A DNA stretch of 50,516 bases from DASWJZ01 sp964440525 (lineage in GTDB: Bacteria; Pseudomonadota; Alphaproteobacteria; Rhizobiales; Afifellaceae). Positions 16,114 through 23,884 of the stretch are shown here, one piece after another (the stretch's first letter is position 1; the number at the start of each line of letters is the position of its first letter). Where the stretch lies: positions 1 through 50,516 of the forward strand of contig CAYTTC010000020.1 of NCBI GenBank assembly GCA_964440525.1, given 5' to 3'. The position numbers were made by a program, and so were the translations under genes. Under the pieces are notes generated by a model that saw nothing but the letters and a program-made list of their open reading frames with translations, was not told the DNA's origin and did no database searches.

Positions 16114-16935
16114 ATGCAGGAAGTTCAGACAAGCGCCACCCGCCAGGGAAACGCCATTACCTATTATGGCGTGGAGGGGTTTCAGGGCATGCACCGGGCC
16201 GGCCGCCTCGCCGCGGAATGCCTCGACGCGCTCTATGCCATCGTGAAGCCCGGCGTGATCACCCAGGAAATCGACGATTTCATCTTCGATTTCGCCCTCA
16301 AGCACGGCGCCATGCCCGCCACGCTCAATTACCGCGGCTACCGGAAATCGAGCTGCACCTCCATCAATCACGTGGTCTGCCACGGCATTCCGAACGAGAA
16401 GCCGCTCAAGGAAGGCGATATCGTCAATATCGACGTGACCTTCGTTCTTGATGGCTGGCACGGCGATTCCAGCCGCATGTACGCCGCCGGCGAGCTGAAA
16501 CGCGCCGCCGAACGGCTGATCGAGGTCACCTATGAATGCCTGATGCGCGGGGTCAATGCCATCCGGCCAGGCGGCCGCATGGGCGATATCGGCCACGCGA
16601 TCCAGACCTATGCGGAAGCCGAGCGCTGCTCCGTCGTCCGCGATTTCTGCGGTCATGGCGTCGGCCGCGCCTTCCACGAGCCGCCGAACGTGCTGCATTA
16701 CGGTCAGATCGGCGAAGGCCAGGAGATCAAGCCGGGGATGATTTTCACGGTCGAGCCGATGATCAATCTCGGCCGGCCGCACGTAAAACTTCTGTCGGAC
16801 GGCTGGACCGCCGTGACTCGCGACCGCTCGCTCTCCGCCCAATTCGAGCATACGGTCGGAATTACGGAAAGCGGGGTGGAGATCTTCACGCTCTCGCCCT
16901 CAGGCCGCTCCTGGCTTCCCTGGAACATCGCCTGA
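16114..16935 (+). CDS. map: Type I methionine aminopeptidase
   Basis: 273 residues. Removes the first methionine from new proteins in the cytoplasm. The five metal ligands stand where expected: D107, D118, H181, E214 and E245, with spacing identical to the E. coli enzyme (D97, D108, H171, E204, E235). Other family blocks are GHGVGRAFHEPPNVLHYG and FTVEPMI. An N-terminal extension of about ten residues relative to E. coli is common in rhizobia. radC starts 20 bases after its stop. Confidence 0.96.
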   Translation: MQEVQTSATRQGNAITYYGVEGFQGMHRAGRLAAECLDALYAIVKPGVITQEIDDFIFDFALKHGAMPATLNYRGYRKSSCTSINHVVCHGIPNEKPLKEGDIVNIDVTFVLDGWHGDSSRMYAAGELKRAAERLIEVTYECLMRGVNAIRPGGRMGDIGHAIQTYAEAERCSVVRDFCGHGVGRAFHEPPNVLHYGQIGEGQEIKPGMIFTVEPMINLGRPHVKLLSDGWTAVTRDRSLSAQFEHTVGITESGVEIFTLSPSGRSWLPWNIA

Positions 16936-16955
16936 GCGGAAAACGGCCAACTAAA

Positions 16956-17654
16956 GTGGGGGCGCTGGAAGACGCCGGCGGCTCTCCACACTTTCACGGC
17001 CACCGCGACCGCCTGAGAGCCCGCTTCCGCGACAAGGGCGCTGCCGCCCTCGCCGATTACGAGCTGCTCGAAATGGCGATCTTTCGGGCGATCCAGCGCG
17101 GCGACACGAAGCCCCTCGCCAAGGCGCTGCTGAAACGGTTCGGAACGTTGAGCGAGGTCCTTGCCGCGCCGCGCGAGCGGCTGAAGGAGGTCGAAGGCGT
17201 CGGGGACCGCGTCGTCGACGAGTTGAAGCTCATCAAGGCCTTCGCGGAGCGAACTGCCGGCGAGGCGATGAGGAAGCGGCCGGTGCTTTCCTCCTGGCCG
17301 GCGCTGCTCGACTATTGCCGGACCGCCATGGCTTTCGAGGAGCGCGAACAGTTTCGCATCCTCTTTCTCGACAAGAAGAACCAGCTCCTCGCCGAGGAGG
17401 TGCAGCAGACCGGCACGGTCGACCACACGCCCGTCTATCCGCGCGAGGTGATCCGGCGGGCGCTAGAGCTCTCGGCGACCGCGATCATCCTCGTCCACAA
17501 CCATCCCTCCGGCGATCCGACGCCGTCCCGCGCCGACATTGAGATGACGCGGACCATCGTGGAGGTCGGCAAGCCGCTCGGCATCGCCGTCCATGACCAT
17601 CTGGTCATTGGCCGCGAGGGGCACTCGTCGTTTCGGGGACTGGGGCTGCTTTGA
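16956..17654 (+). CDS. radC: RadC-family JAB/MPN domain protein
   Basis: 232 residues from a GTG start. Upstream helix-hairpin-helix-like part (EVLAAPRERLKEVEGVGDRV) and a C-terminal JAMM metalloprotease-like domain with HNHPSGDPTPSRADIEMT (His pair at residues 181 and 183) are the RadC hallmarks. The in-frame open region extends far upstream inside map, but homology begins at HFHGHRDRLRARF, so GTG 16956 is the best start; the ribosome site is weak. RadC has long been called a DNA repair protein, but its actual biochemical role is not established. Confidence 0.9.
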   Translation: MGALEDAGGSPHFHGHRDRLRARFRDKGAAALADYELLEMAIFRAIQRGDTKPLAKALLKRFGTLSEVLAAPRERLKEVEGVGDRVVDELKLIKAFAERTAGEAMRKRPVLSSWPALLDYCRTAMAFEEREQFRILFLDKKNQLLAEEVQQTGTVDHTPVYPREVIRRALELSATAIILVHNHPSGDPTPSRADIEMTRTIVEVGKPLGIAVHDHLVIGREGHSSFRGLGLL

Positions 17655-17709
17655 TGCAGTTCACGAAAGCCTTCCCGCTCTCGCCTCGGCGAAGCCGGAG
17701 CTTGGCTCG

Positions 17710-17726
17710 AACGTTTCGGAAACGTT
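17710..17726 (+). terminator. Possible weak terminator between radC and cueR
   Basis: Palindrome AACGTTT-CGG-AAACGTT, followed by GCTTCTGTCTTT, lies between two convergent genes. The stem is AT-rich and the T-tract is interrupted, so this is a tentative call. Confidence 0.35.
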
Positions 17727-17747
17727 GCTTCTGTCTTTCCGGCCCCC

Positions 17748-18134
17748 TCATCGTCCCGCCAGATCCTCCAGGATCGGGCAGTCCGGACGCGCGTCGCCAT
17801 GGCAGGCACGGATGAGCGTCGAGAGCGTCTTGCGCATCGCCTTCAGCTCGGAAATTTTTGCGTCGATTTCGTCGATATGCGTCTTCGCGAGCCGCCTGAC
17901 GTCGGCGCTTGCGCGACGCTTGTCGGCGTAGAGCGAAAGAAGCTGGCGGCAGTCCTCGATCGAGAAGCCGAGCGCTCGCGCGCGCCGCAGGAAGCGCAGA
18001 TTGTGGAGCGCGGTCTCCGAGTAGTCGCGATAGTTGTTGTCGCGGCGGTCGGAGCGGACGAGCCCGATCTCTTCATAGTAGCGGATGGTTTTCGCCGGCA
18101 GCCCGCTCGCTCTTGCCGCCTCGCCGATGTTCAT
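17748..18134 (-). CDS. cueR: MerR-family Cu(I)-type regulator (CueR/HmrR-like)
   Basis: 128 residues. N-terminal winged helix (MNIGEAARASGLPAKTIRYY), dimerisation coiled coil, and a C-terminal metal loop with C111 and C119 (CHGDARPDC), the eight-residue step that marks monovalent copper, silver and gold sensors. Ser rather than Cys at residue 76 also fits CueR and not a Zn or Hg sensor. No copper exporter or oxidase adjoins it, so its targets are probably elsewhere. A TTGACC on its own strand (18186-18181) followed by an imperfect CTCG...CGAG dyad could be a self-regulated promoter. Confidence 0.88.
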   Translation of the reverse strand: MNIGEAARASGLPAKTIRYYEEIGLVRSDRRDNNYRDYSETALHNLRFLRRARALGFSIEDCRQLLSLYADKRRASADVRRLAKTHIDEIDAKISELKAMRKTLSTLIRACHGDARPDCPILEDLAGR

Positions 18135-18272
18135 GCTGTTGCCCTCTTCTGCTGATGCTAGATGGCTCGCGCAGGTTCGAGGTCAAGCCGGACGCCGGCT
18201 CGCGATCCTCAAAACGATCTCGACGCCGCCGCAAGTCCGGTCGAAACTGCCATCGACGCCCAGGAGACAACC

Positions 18273-18539
18273 ATGTGCCGGAACATCCGCACCCTGTTCA
18301 ATTTCGAGCCGCCAGCGACGGACGATGAAATCCGCGCATCATCCCTGCAGTTCGTGAGAAAGCTCAGCGGCTTCACGCATCCCTCGAAGGCAAACGAGGT
18401 GATGTTCAACCGCGCGGTCGAAGATGTTGCGGCGGCCGCCCGCCGGTTGGTCTTCTCGCTCGAGACCAATCGGCCGCCGAAGAATCGCGAGGAAGAAGCG
18501 GAGAAGGCCCGCGCCCGCACTGCGGAGCGATATGCCTAA
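18273..18539 (+). CDS. DUF2277 family protein
   Basis: 88 residues. MCRNIRTLFNFEPPATDDEI, the middle LQFVRKLSGFTHPS and the DVAAAARRLVFSLETNRPP end are the DUF2277 signature; function unknown. ATG 18273 has AGGAG seven bases upstream; a longer frame back to 18162 lacks support. The C-terminus is charged and helical (NREEEAEKARARTAERYA). It is divergent from the copper-type regulator with 138 bases between. Confidence 0.9.
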   Translation: MCRNIRTLFNFEPPATDDEIRASSLQFVRKLSGFTHPSKANEVMFNRAVEDVAAAARRLVFSLETNRPPKNREEEAEKARARTAERYA

Positions 18540-18578
18540 GGCTGCGACAGCAAAAGGCGCACGCAGAAGGAGGGAACA

Positions 18579-18911
18579 GTGTCCTCGGCAGCCCCAGTCG
18601 CTGCGAAAAACCCTGTGATCGGCTATTTCCGCAGCCTCTGGCGCGGCGAGCTGCCGCTCGCGCGTGTCTTCTGGACCGACATGCTCGCCATCGGCTCGCT
18701 TGTGAACATCGTGGCGACGATCGGGGCGGTTCTTCTCTTCGCCGCCGGCGCGCCGATCGCGCTCGGCGTCGGCGTCCATTTCGCGCCCCTCCCCTACAAC
18801 ATCCTGCTCTTCCTCGCCGTCTGGCAGAGCGCCGCGCGCGAAGCCTCCGACTGGTCCTTTCCCGCGCAGGCAGCGGCGCTCATCTGGCTGGTCGCGGCGC
18901 TCGTGATCTAA
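18579..18911 (+). CDS. Small integral membrane protein, function unknown
   Basis: 110 residues from a GTG preceded by a very strong ribosome site (AAGGAGGGAACA), which decides the start. Three hydrophobic segments are likely: about residues 33-57, 68-83 and 93-110, and the protein ends in the last one. A short cytoplasmic head is followed by GYFRSLWRGELPLARVFW. I do not recognise a family. It is 39 bases downstream of the DUF2277 gene and probably shares its transcript. The stop overlaps the stop of the convergent next gene by three to four bases. Confidence 0.72.
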   Translation: MSSAAPVAAKNPVIGYFRSLWRGELPLARVFWTDMLAIGSLVNIVATIGAVLLFAAGAPIALGVGVHFAPLPYNILLFLAVWQSAAREASDWSFPAQAAALIWLVAALVI

Positions 18912-19732
18912 GCACCGCAGCCGTCCCGGCTCTGGCAGGTGCAACGGGAAAGGACGATGACCTCTTTCTGCCTCCCAAGGCACTCCAGCATGCCGGCGGG
19001 CAAGGGATGAGTCGCAAACGGATTTCGAAAGATGGCCGAGCTTTTCGGTCTCACGACAATGCGGCCGTTCAAAACCCCTCGTTCCAAATACATGATCGCC
19101 GAGAGTTCCCTCGGAAGGCTTTGAAATCCATCGACGCCATCGAGGACCTCTCCAAGTGCCCTGTTGATTTCGGTGCCGAATGAACTCCAGGTCGAATAGT
19201 CAAATATGGCCAATGCGGACGGAGCCCCGTGCTGCGCCGCGTAGGCGACCTGTTTCTTCTTTTCAGTTGTCACCTTCCCTAGGAGGCGTCGGCAGTTCTC
19301 TCGTTGGTCAAGCTCTACACCCTCTCCGACGCCAAATGCTTGGCAGTCTCGGTCGGATTGGAAATTTGTTGAGACTTCGGCGTAGAACTTTGAAGGTGAT
19401 ACAATTTCGAAATCCGGTCTTGACTTCTTCTTTGCCACTGGCAGCGGCCTCACTTCCATCCCCCTGTGCAACAATAGCTTCCAAAAAGTGAGTTCGTTGA
19501 CGGCCGCAACATGGACTTTATCGTCAAAGGACTCGAGCCGAGCAACTAGACGAGCCTTCTCCTTAGCATCGGCGAGAGAATATGCGGACAGCCAACCTCT
19601 CAGTGTGGCCAAATACCTTTTCCCACCACGGCACCATGAATCGACGACTTTTCTGGCCCAAGAGTCATCGGGGCTACTGGCACGGGCTTTGGAGACCCAT
19701 TTTGCAGAGAACAGCTTCGTTCGGGCAAGCAT
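18908..19732 (-). CDS. Orphan protein, possible PD-(D/E)XK-like fold
   Basis: 274 residues. Not recognised. A segment FWKLLLHRGMEVRPLPV, then SRPDFEIVS, then KFYAEVST recalls the E...PD...ExK-like order of restriction-type nuclease folds, but the last catalytic lysine is Ser/Thr here, so this is a guess. The gene is clearly poorer in GC than both neighbours and uses AT-ending codons more often, a sign of transfer. ATG 19732 is preferred to the TTG at 19735. No methylase or partner gene adjoins it. Predicted soluble. Confidence 0.6.
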   Translation of the reverse strand: MLARTKLFSAKWVSKARASSPDDSWARKVVDSWCRGGKRYLATLRGWLSAYSLADAKEKARLVARLESFDDKVHVAAVNELTFWKLLLHRGMEVRPLPVAKKKSRPDFEIVSPSKFYAEVSTNFQSDRDCQAFGVGEGVELDQRENCRRLLGKVTTEKKKQVAYAAQHGAPSALAIFDYSTWSSFGTEINRALGEVLDGVDGFQSLPRELSAIMYLERGVLNGRIVVRPKSSAIFRNPFATHPLPAGMLECLGRQKEVIVLSRCTCQSRDGCGA

Positions 19733-19896
19733 CAACGTCTAGGCACTTATCGGGACCAGGGTGATGACCTTATCAAGCGACAGCCGACTTTTCCAAGCGG
19801 TGCCAGAGGCGGCGGGCGTAGATTTCTCCACCGTTCGCCGCCGTGCGATGCGCGCGCTCGTGCCGCCGCCCCGCATGGAGAGGTGAGGCGCTGGAC

Positions 19897-20178
19897 TTAG
19901 TGCAGCTGGCCGTGAAAACGGGCGTGGCGAATCTCGGCCTCCTTGACGAGCTGCCGGTGCGCCACTTCCACCGAGTGGATGATGCCGTCGATCTCGGCGA
20001 TCCAGAAATCCAGGAACTTCACCAGGCGCGGATAGTCGGGCGCCACGTCATAAAACTGCCAGACGAAGCTCTGCAGCAGCTTCGGGCGCTCCGGCAAATG
20101 GTAGAGGATGTTCGCCGTGGCGAGACCATAGCCGGCTCTGTCGCCCAAAAACACGGTGCGAAAGTCGAGTTCGCGCAT
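19897..20178 (-). CDS. usg: Usg family protein
   Basis: 93 residues. MRELDFRTVFLGDRAGYGLATANILYHLP, then LLQSFVWQFYDVAPDYPRLVKFLDFW and IHSVEVAHRQL match the Usg family of alphaproteobacteria, first named from tryptophan gene clusters. Biochemical role unknown. The start at 20178 has AAGGGGA upstream; a longer frame to 20256 runs through a non-coding stretch. No trp genes are nearby. Confidence 0.88.
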   Translation of the reverse strand: MRELDFRTVFLGDRAGYGLATANILYHLPERPKLLQSFVWQFYDVAPDYPRLVKFLDFWIAEIDGIIHSVEVAHRQLVKEAEIRHARFHGQLH

Positions 20179-20320
20179 TCTGGGTTCCCCTTGTTTTCCG
20201 TAAGGCCCCTTTTCTCTGTTAGGCGGTAGGCCGCCCAGGTCGAAGGATAGGGTCACCCCGGCAGGATTAACAAGTGGTTACAGTATTTTAGCAGCTTCGG
20301 TGACCGAGTGCTGCCAACTC

Positions 20321-21931
20321 TCACGCTTCCTCCGACAGCTCGCCGCCGGCCGCGGCGAGGGCCTCCGGGGTGTCCACGTCGTGCGTGGCCGCGGCGCCGA
20401 TCTCGACACGCTCCACCGCATCCTCGTGGCGGGCGAGGATGTGCCGCGCGCCGGTGTCGCCGCTTATCTCCATAAGCTCGGGAAAGAAGGCACGCGCCCA
20501 GAGCACCGGATTGCCGCGCTTGCCGTCGAAAGTGGGGAGGACGATGGCCAGACCACGCCGTGCCCGAAAAGCATCGATCAGACGGTCCATGACCGCATGG
20601 GTGACGTCGGGCATGTCGGCGAGGAGCACGAGCGCCCCGCTCGCGCTTTCGGGCACTGCCGCGAGCCCGGTCTTCAGGGAGGTCGCCAACCCCTGGGCGA
20701 AATCGGGATTGTGGACGGTGCGGACGTCGAGGCCAGTCAGCGCGCCCGAAATCTCCCCGGCGCGGTGTCCCGTGACCACGATGACGGGATCGGCCTTGGA
20801 GGCGAGCGCCTGTTCCGCGATGCGGCGTACCAGTGGCTTGCCGTCGAAGCGCGCCAAGAGCTTGTTCGGGCCGCCCATGCGGCGCGACTGGCCCGCGGCG
20901 AGGATGACCGCGGCCACGCTTGCGCCGGTCTCCGCCACGGGCTCGCGCGGCTGTGGCCGCGACACGATCTCCATCAAGAGGCCGCCCACTCCCATGCCGG
21001 TAATGTCCTCTTCTTTCACCGGAAGCCCGGCGAGCAAGCGATTGAGCACCCAATCGAATCCGTTTTCCGCGGGAGAGCGGGCGCAGCCCGGCGCGCCGAG
21101 CACGGGACTGCCATCGATATCGCCGAACAGGAGAAGGTTTCCCGGATCGACCGGCATTCCGAAATGGCGGACGCGGCCCCCAGCGGCTTCGATCGCGGCC
21201 GGGATGACATCGGCCTTGTCGGTGATCGCCGAGGCGCCGAAGGCGATCAGCAGTTCGGCCCCCTCGCCCCTCAATTTTGTGAGCGCCTGCGCAAGGGGCG
21301 CCACATCGTGCGGCACCCGCAGCTCATCGAGGAGGACCGCGCCGGCAGGCTTCAGCCGCTCCTCCAGGATACGCCGCGTCTTGTCCATCACCGACGGCTT
21401 GAGGCCGGGAAGCGTGGTCGCGGCGAGGCCCACCTTGAGCCGTTTCCACGGCGCGATTGAGAGCGTCGAGGGTTCGATCCCCTCGCCCGCGACGACCGCA
21501 CTTTCGGGGAGCGCGAAGGGAATGATCTTGACGGTCGCCACCATCCGCCCCGCCTCGACCGGCGCAAATTCCGGGAGCGTCGCCACTGTCAACCCTGGAT
21601 CGAGCCGGTTCAACGCGTCGACTGCACTGCGGTCGACCACGAAGAGTCCGGCTTCCTCGGCATAGAGGTTGCAGCGTCCCGTGCCGGCCACGTCGAGGCG
21701 GACATGAGCGCCCCTCAGAACCGTTGCGATCCGCCGCGCCGCCTCGTCCTCGTGCACGTCGGCTAGGTCGAGCCGCGCCGCCACGACCTCTTTCACATCC
21801 TCAGCGGCGAGGCGCCCGAGGAGCGCGGCGGTGAGCCTGGTGCCCTTTCTGATGACGCCCGACCTCAGCCGCAACGAATGCGCGGCGATGGCGCCCTCTG
21901 CCTCGGCAAGCGGAACCGGCCCAAACTTCAT
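20321..21931 (-). CDS. Molybdopterin-binding/MocA-like nucleotidyltransferase fusion
   Basis: 536 residues in two halves. Residues 1-330 resemble the molybdopterin-binding (MoeA/MogA-like) fold, with LIAFGASAITDKADVIP and GAPGCARSPAENGFDWV. Residues 340-536 are a GT-A nucleotidyltransferase of the MocA/MobA kind: AVILAAGQSRRMGGPNKLL, VTGHRAGE, LLADMPDV and RGNPVLW. MocA-type enzymes add CMP to molybdopterin for xanthine dehydrogenase and CO-dehydrogenase type enzymes, and this fusion is a known architecture in rhizobia. The XdhC-like gene lies 23 bases upstream on the same strand, which supports a role in cofactor maturation. Confidence 0.9.
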   Translation of the reverse strand: MKFGPVPLAEAEGAIAAHSLRLRSGVIRKGTRLTAALLGRLAAEDVKEVVAARLDLADVHEDEAARRIATVLRGAHVRLDVAGTGRCNLYAEEAGLFVVDRSAVDALNRLDPGLTVATLPEFAPVEAGRMVATVKIIPFALPESAVVAGEGIEPSTLSIAPWKRLKVGLAATTLPGLKPSVMDKTRRILEERLKPAGAVLLDELRVPHDVAPLAQALTKLRGEGAELLIAFGASAITDKADVIPAAIEAAGGRVRHFGMPVDPGNLLLFGDIDGSPVLGAPGCARSPAENGFDWVLNRLLAGLPVKEEDITGMGVGGLLMEIVSRPQPREPVAETGASVAAVILAAGQSRRMGGPNKLLARFDGKPLVRRIAEQALASKADPVIVVTGHRAGEISGALTGLDVRTVHNPDFAQGLATSLKTGLAAVPESASGALVLLADMPDVTHAVMDRLIDAFRARRGLAIVLPTFDGKRGNPVLWARAFFPELMEISGDTGARHILARHEDAVERVEIGAAATHDVDTPEALAAAGGELSEEA

Positions 21932-21954
21932 TGTTGAAGAAACTTCATCGCGGC

Positions 21955-22650
21955 TCAGGCGGCGATGCGTTCGGCCGTTCGGCCCCGGCGGAGCGCAGCC
22001 ACGATCTCCGCGAGGATGGCGACGGCGATTTCTGCCGGCGACTGTGCGCCGATATCAATGCCGATCGGCGCATGGATGCGCTCGATCTCAGCGGGAGCGG
22101 CGCCCTGCTCCACAAGCCGCTCCAGGCGCTTGCCATGCGTTTTCCGGCTGCCGAGCGCGCCGATGTAGAACGAGCGCGCGGCAAGCGCCGCGAGAATCGG
22201 AAAATCGTCGATCTTCGGGTCGTGAGTGAGCGCGGCGAGCGCCGTGTAGGCGTCAAGCGGTCGCGCCTTCAGCGCTTCCTCCGGCCATTCGGCGAGAAGC
22301 TCGACGTCGGAAAAGCGCTCGGGCGTCGCGAAGGCGGTGCGCGGATCGATGATGGTCACGTCGAACCCGGCGAGCCGCGCCATCGGCGCGAGCGCCTGGC
22401 TGATATGGACAGCGCCGATGATGACGAGTCGCGGCGGTGGGACATTCACGGTCAAGAAGGTGCGACCATCCTCCAGCATGCCGGAGCGCCCCGAGCGGAG
22501 GCGCTTCTGGAGCTCCGCAGCGAGCGGATCCTTGTCCACTGCATCGCCCGGGACAAGCCGCTCCGCCCCGGTGGCGGTGTCGGTGACGACGATAGCGGGG
22601 CGGCGCTCGCGCCGGGCGTTGTTCAAGGCCTTCAGGATGTCGAACTGCAT
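21955..22650 (-). CDS. XdhC C-terminal (Rossmann) domain protein
   Basis: 231 residues. After a short start the protein has LVIIGAVHISQALAPMA (nucleotide-binding glycine region), VTIIDPRTAFATPERF, ALTHDPKIDD and FYIGALGSRKTHGKRL, then IGIDIGAQSPAEIAVAI: the full XdhC C-terminal domain. XdhC proteins bind the molybdenum cofactor, help its sulfuration and insert it into xanthine-dehydrogenase family enzymes. The N-terminal XdhC/CoxI domain that usually precedes it is a separate gene at 23459-23794. It sits directly upstream of the MocA-like fusion. Cytoplasmic. Confidence 0.92.
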   Translation of the reverse strand: MQFDILKALNNARRERRPAIVVTDTATGAERLVPGDAVDKDPLAAELQKRLRSGRSGMLEDGRTFLTVNVPPPRLVIIGAVHISQALAPMARLAGFDVTIIDPRTAFATPERFSDVELLAEWPEEALKARPLDAYTALAALTHDPKIDDFPILAALAARSFYIGALGSRKTHGKRLERLVEQGAAPAEIERIHAPIGIDIGAQSPAEIAVAILAEIVAALRRGRTAERIAA

Positions 22651-22824
22651 CGAACAGTCACTCGCATGGGCACTCCCCTAGCGTCTAAATAGACGCGGCG
22701 TCACCTTTCCGCCACCGCCGCAAGAGGCTTACCCGCACGGTTCGCGCATCCGGCCCTTGCCGCAGACCGATCGAGGCCGCATCCTTCCATGTGAAAGAAC
22801 GAGAGTGCTCCGGGAGGAAAACCC

Positions 22825-23310
22825 ATGAAGATGAAGGAAGGCGGCGTGATCCAGGTCGCCTATGTCGTGCGCGATCTGGAGGCGGCGATGAAGCGGCACA
22901 CGGAGGTCGCGAACGTCGGGCCGTGGAGTATCTACAAGTTCGAGCCCGGAAAGATCCAGAACTACATCTATCGCGGCAAGCCGGCGAACCACACCTGCTG
23001 GATCGCGGTCACGCCCATGGGCGAGGGCCTCGGCACGCAGGTGGAGCTGATGCAGCCGATCAGCGGGCGATCGATCTACGACGAGCACCTGGAGAAGCAC
23101 GGCGAAGGTTTTCACCACGTGAAGCTCTATTATCCCGACTGCGCCAAGGCGGTCGCCGAATATGCGCGGCGCGGCTATCCGGTCCTGCAGCAGGGCAAGA
23201 TCGACGAGGACGAACACTACTATCTCGATACGGAAAAGGATTTTGGCTACATGATCGAGCTCGGCAATGCGGGAAAAATCCGCGCGGCGGAGCGGGTTTA
23301 TCCAGCCTAG
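22825..23310 (+). CDS. VOC family (glyoxalase-like) protein
   Basis: 161 residues. A paired beta-alpha fold: GGVIQVAYVVRDLEAAMKRH at the start and GEGFHHVKLYYPDCAKAVAE in the second half, with GYMIELGNAG near the end. Such folds usually hold a divalent metal and isomerise, cleave or dioxygenate small molecules; the substrate cannot be told. ATG 22825 has GGGAGGAAAACCC in front. It lies between, and opposite in strand to, the two XdhC half-genes. A well-formed complete gene, unlike the VOC remnants at 11.2 kb. Confidence 0.88.
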   Translation: MKMKEGGVIQVAYVVRDLEAAMKRHTEVANVGPWSIYKFEPGKIQNYIYRGKPANHTCWIAVTPMGEGLGTQVELMQPISGRSIYDEHLEKHGEGFHHVKLYYPDCAKAVAEYARRGYPVLQQGKIDEDEHYYLDTEKDFGYMIELGNAGKIRAAERVYPA

Positions 23311-23328
23311 CCATGGCACTTCAGAACT

Positions 23329-23429
23329 GTCGTCATCCCATGGCTTGACCATGGGATCCATTCCGTGACGTTCCTGACAATCGCGACCGTTACGGAATAG
23401 ATTGCCGGGTCAAGCCCGGCAATGACGAC
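23329..23429. repeat. Intergenic palindromic repeat
   Basis: Ends are inverted: GTCGTCAT (23329) and ATGACGAC (23429). Inside are ATCCCATGG-CTTGA-CCATGGGAT (23335-23357), an ATTCCGT...ACGGAAT pair, and TTGCCGGG-TCAAG-CCCGGCAA (23402-23422). The GTCATTGCCGGGCTTGACCCGGCAA-like core (shown here by its parts) is of a type often seen between genes in rhizobia. Confidence 0.85.
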
Positions 23430-23458
23430 AACTGGAAAGGCTCCGAAGAGGCTGCCCT

Positions 23459-23794
23459 CTAATCCACTTTCTCGACAAAAACCTTGATCTTGCCGCCGCA
23501 GGAGAGGCCGACGCGCCAAGCGGTCTCGTCGGCAACGCCGAATTCGAGCATTTTCGGCTTGCCGCTTCCGATCACGTCGATCGCCTCGCCGACGACCGCG
23601 CCCTCGACACAGCCGCCGGAAACGGATCCCTCGAAATTCCCCTCCGCGTCGACGATGAGGTGGCTGCCGACCGGGCGCGGCGCCGAGCCCCAGGTCTCGA
23701 CGACCGTGGCGAGCGCGACGCTTCGCCCCTCCCCGCGCCAGCGCTCGGCAGCGGCCAGCACATCGAGATGCGGGTCGATCGATGGTTCGCTCAT
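23459..23794 (-). CDS. XdhC/CoxI N-terminal domain protein
   Basis: 111 residues, only the XdhC_CoxI domain: ALATVVETWGSAPRPVGSHL, GSVSGGCVEGAVVGEA and GVADETAWRVGLSCGGKIKV. The cysteines in SGGCVEG and LSCGG are the family's conserved pair. It would act with the separate C-terminal domain protein at 21955-22650 in maturing a molybdenum hydroxylase. ATG 23794 has GGAG six bases upstream; the GTG at 23806 is less likely. Alone on its strand between the palindromic repeat and the ABC operon. Confidence 0.92.
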   Translation of the reverse strand: MSEPSIDPHLDVLAAAERWRGEGRSVALATVVETWGSAPRPVGSHLIVDAEGNFEGSVSGGCVEGAVVGEAIDVIGSGKPKMLEFGVADETAWRVGLSCGGKIKVFVEKVD

Positions 23795-23884
23795 GCGCAA
23801 CTCCACGATGCCTTGGCAGACGCATAGACCTAGGCACGCCAGGCGACCGATGCAAGCGACCCTCCTAACCGGAGGTCTGCGCGC

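Noticed and set aside
20300..21665. Two long plus-strand frames opposite the molybdopterin fusion
   Set aside because: No motifs, biased amino acid content, and the minus strand has a complete two-domain protein.
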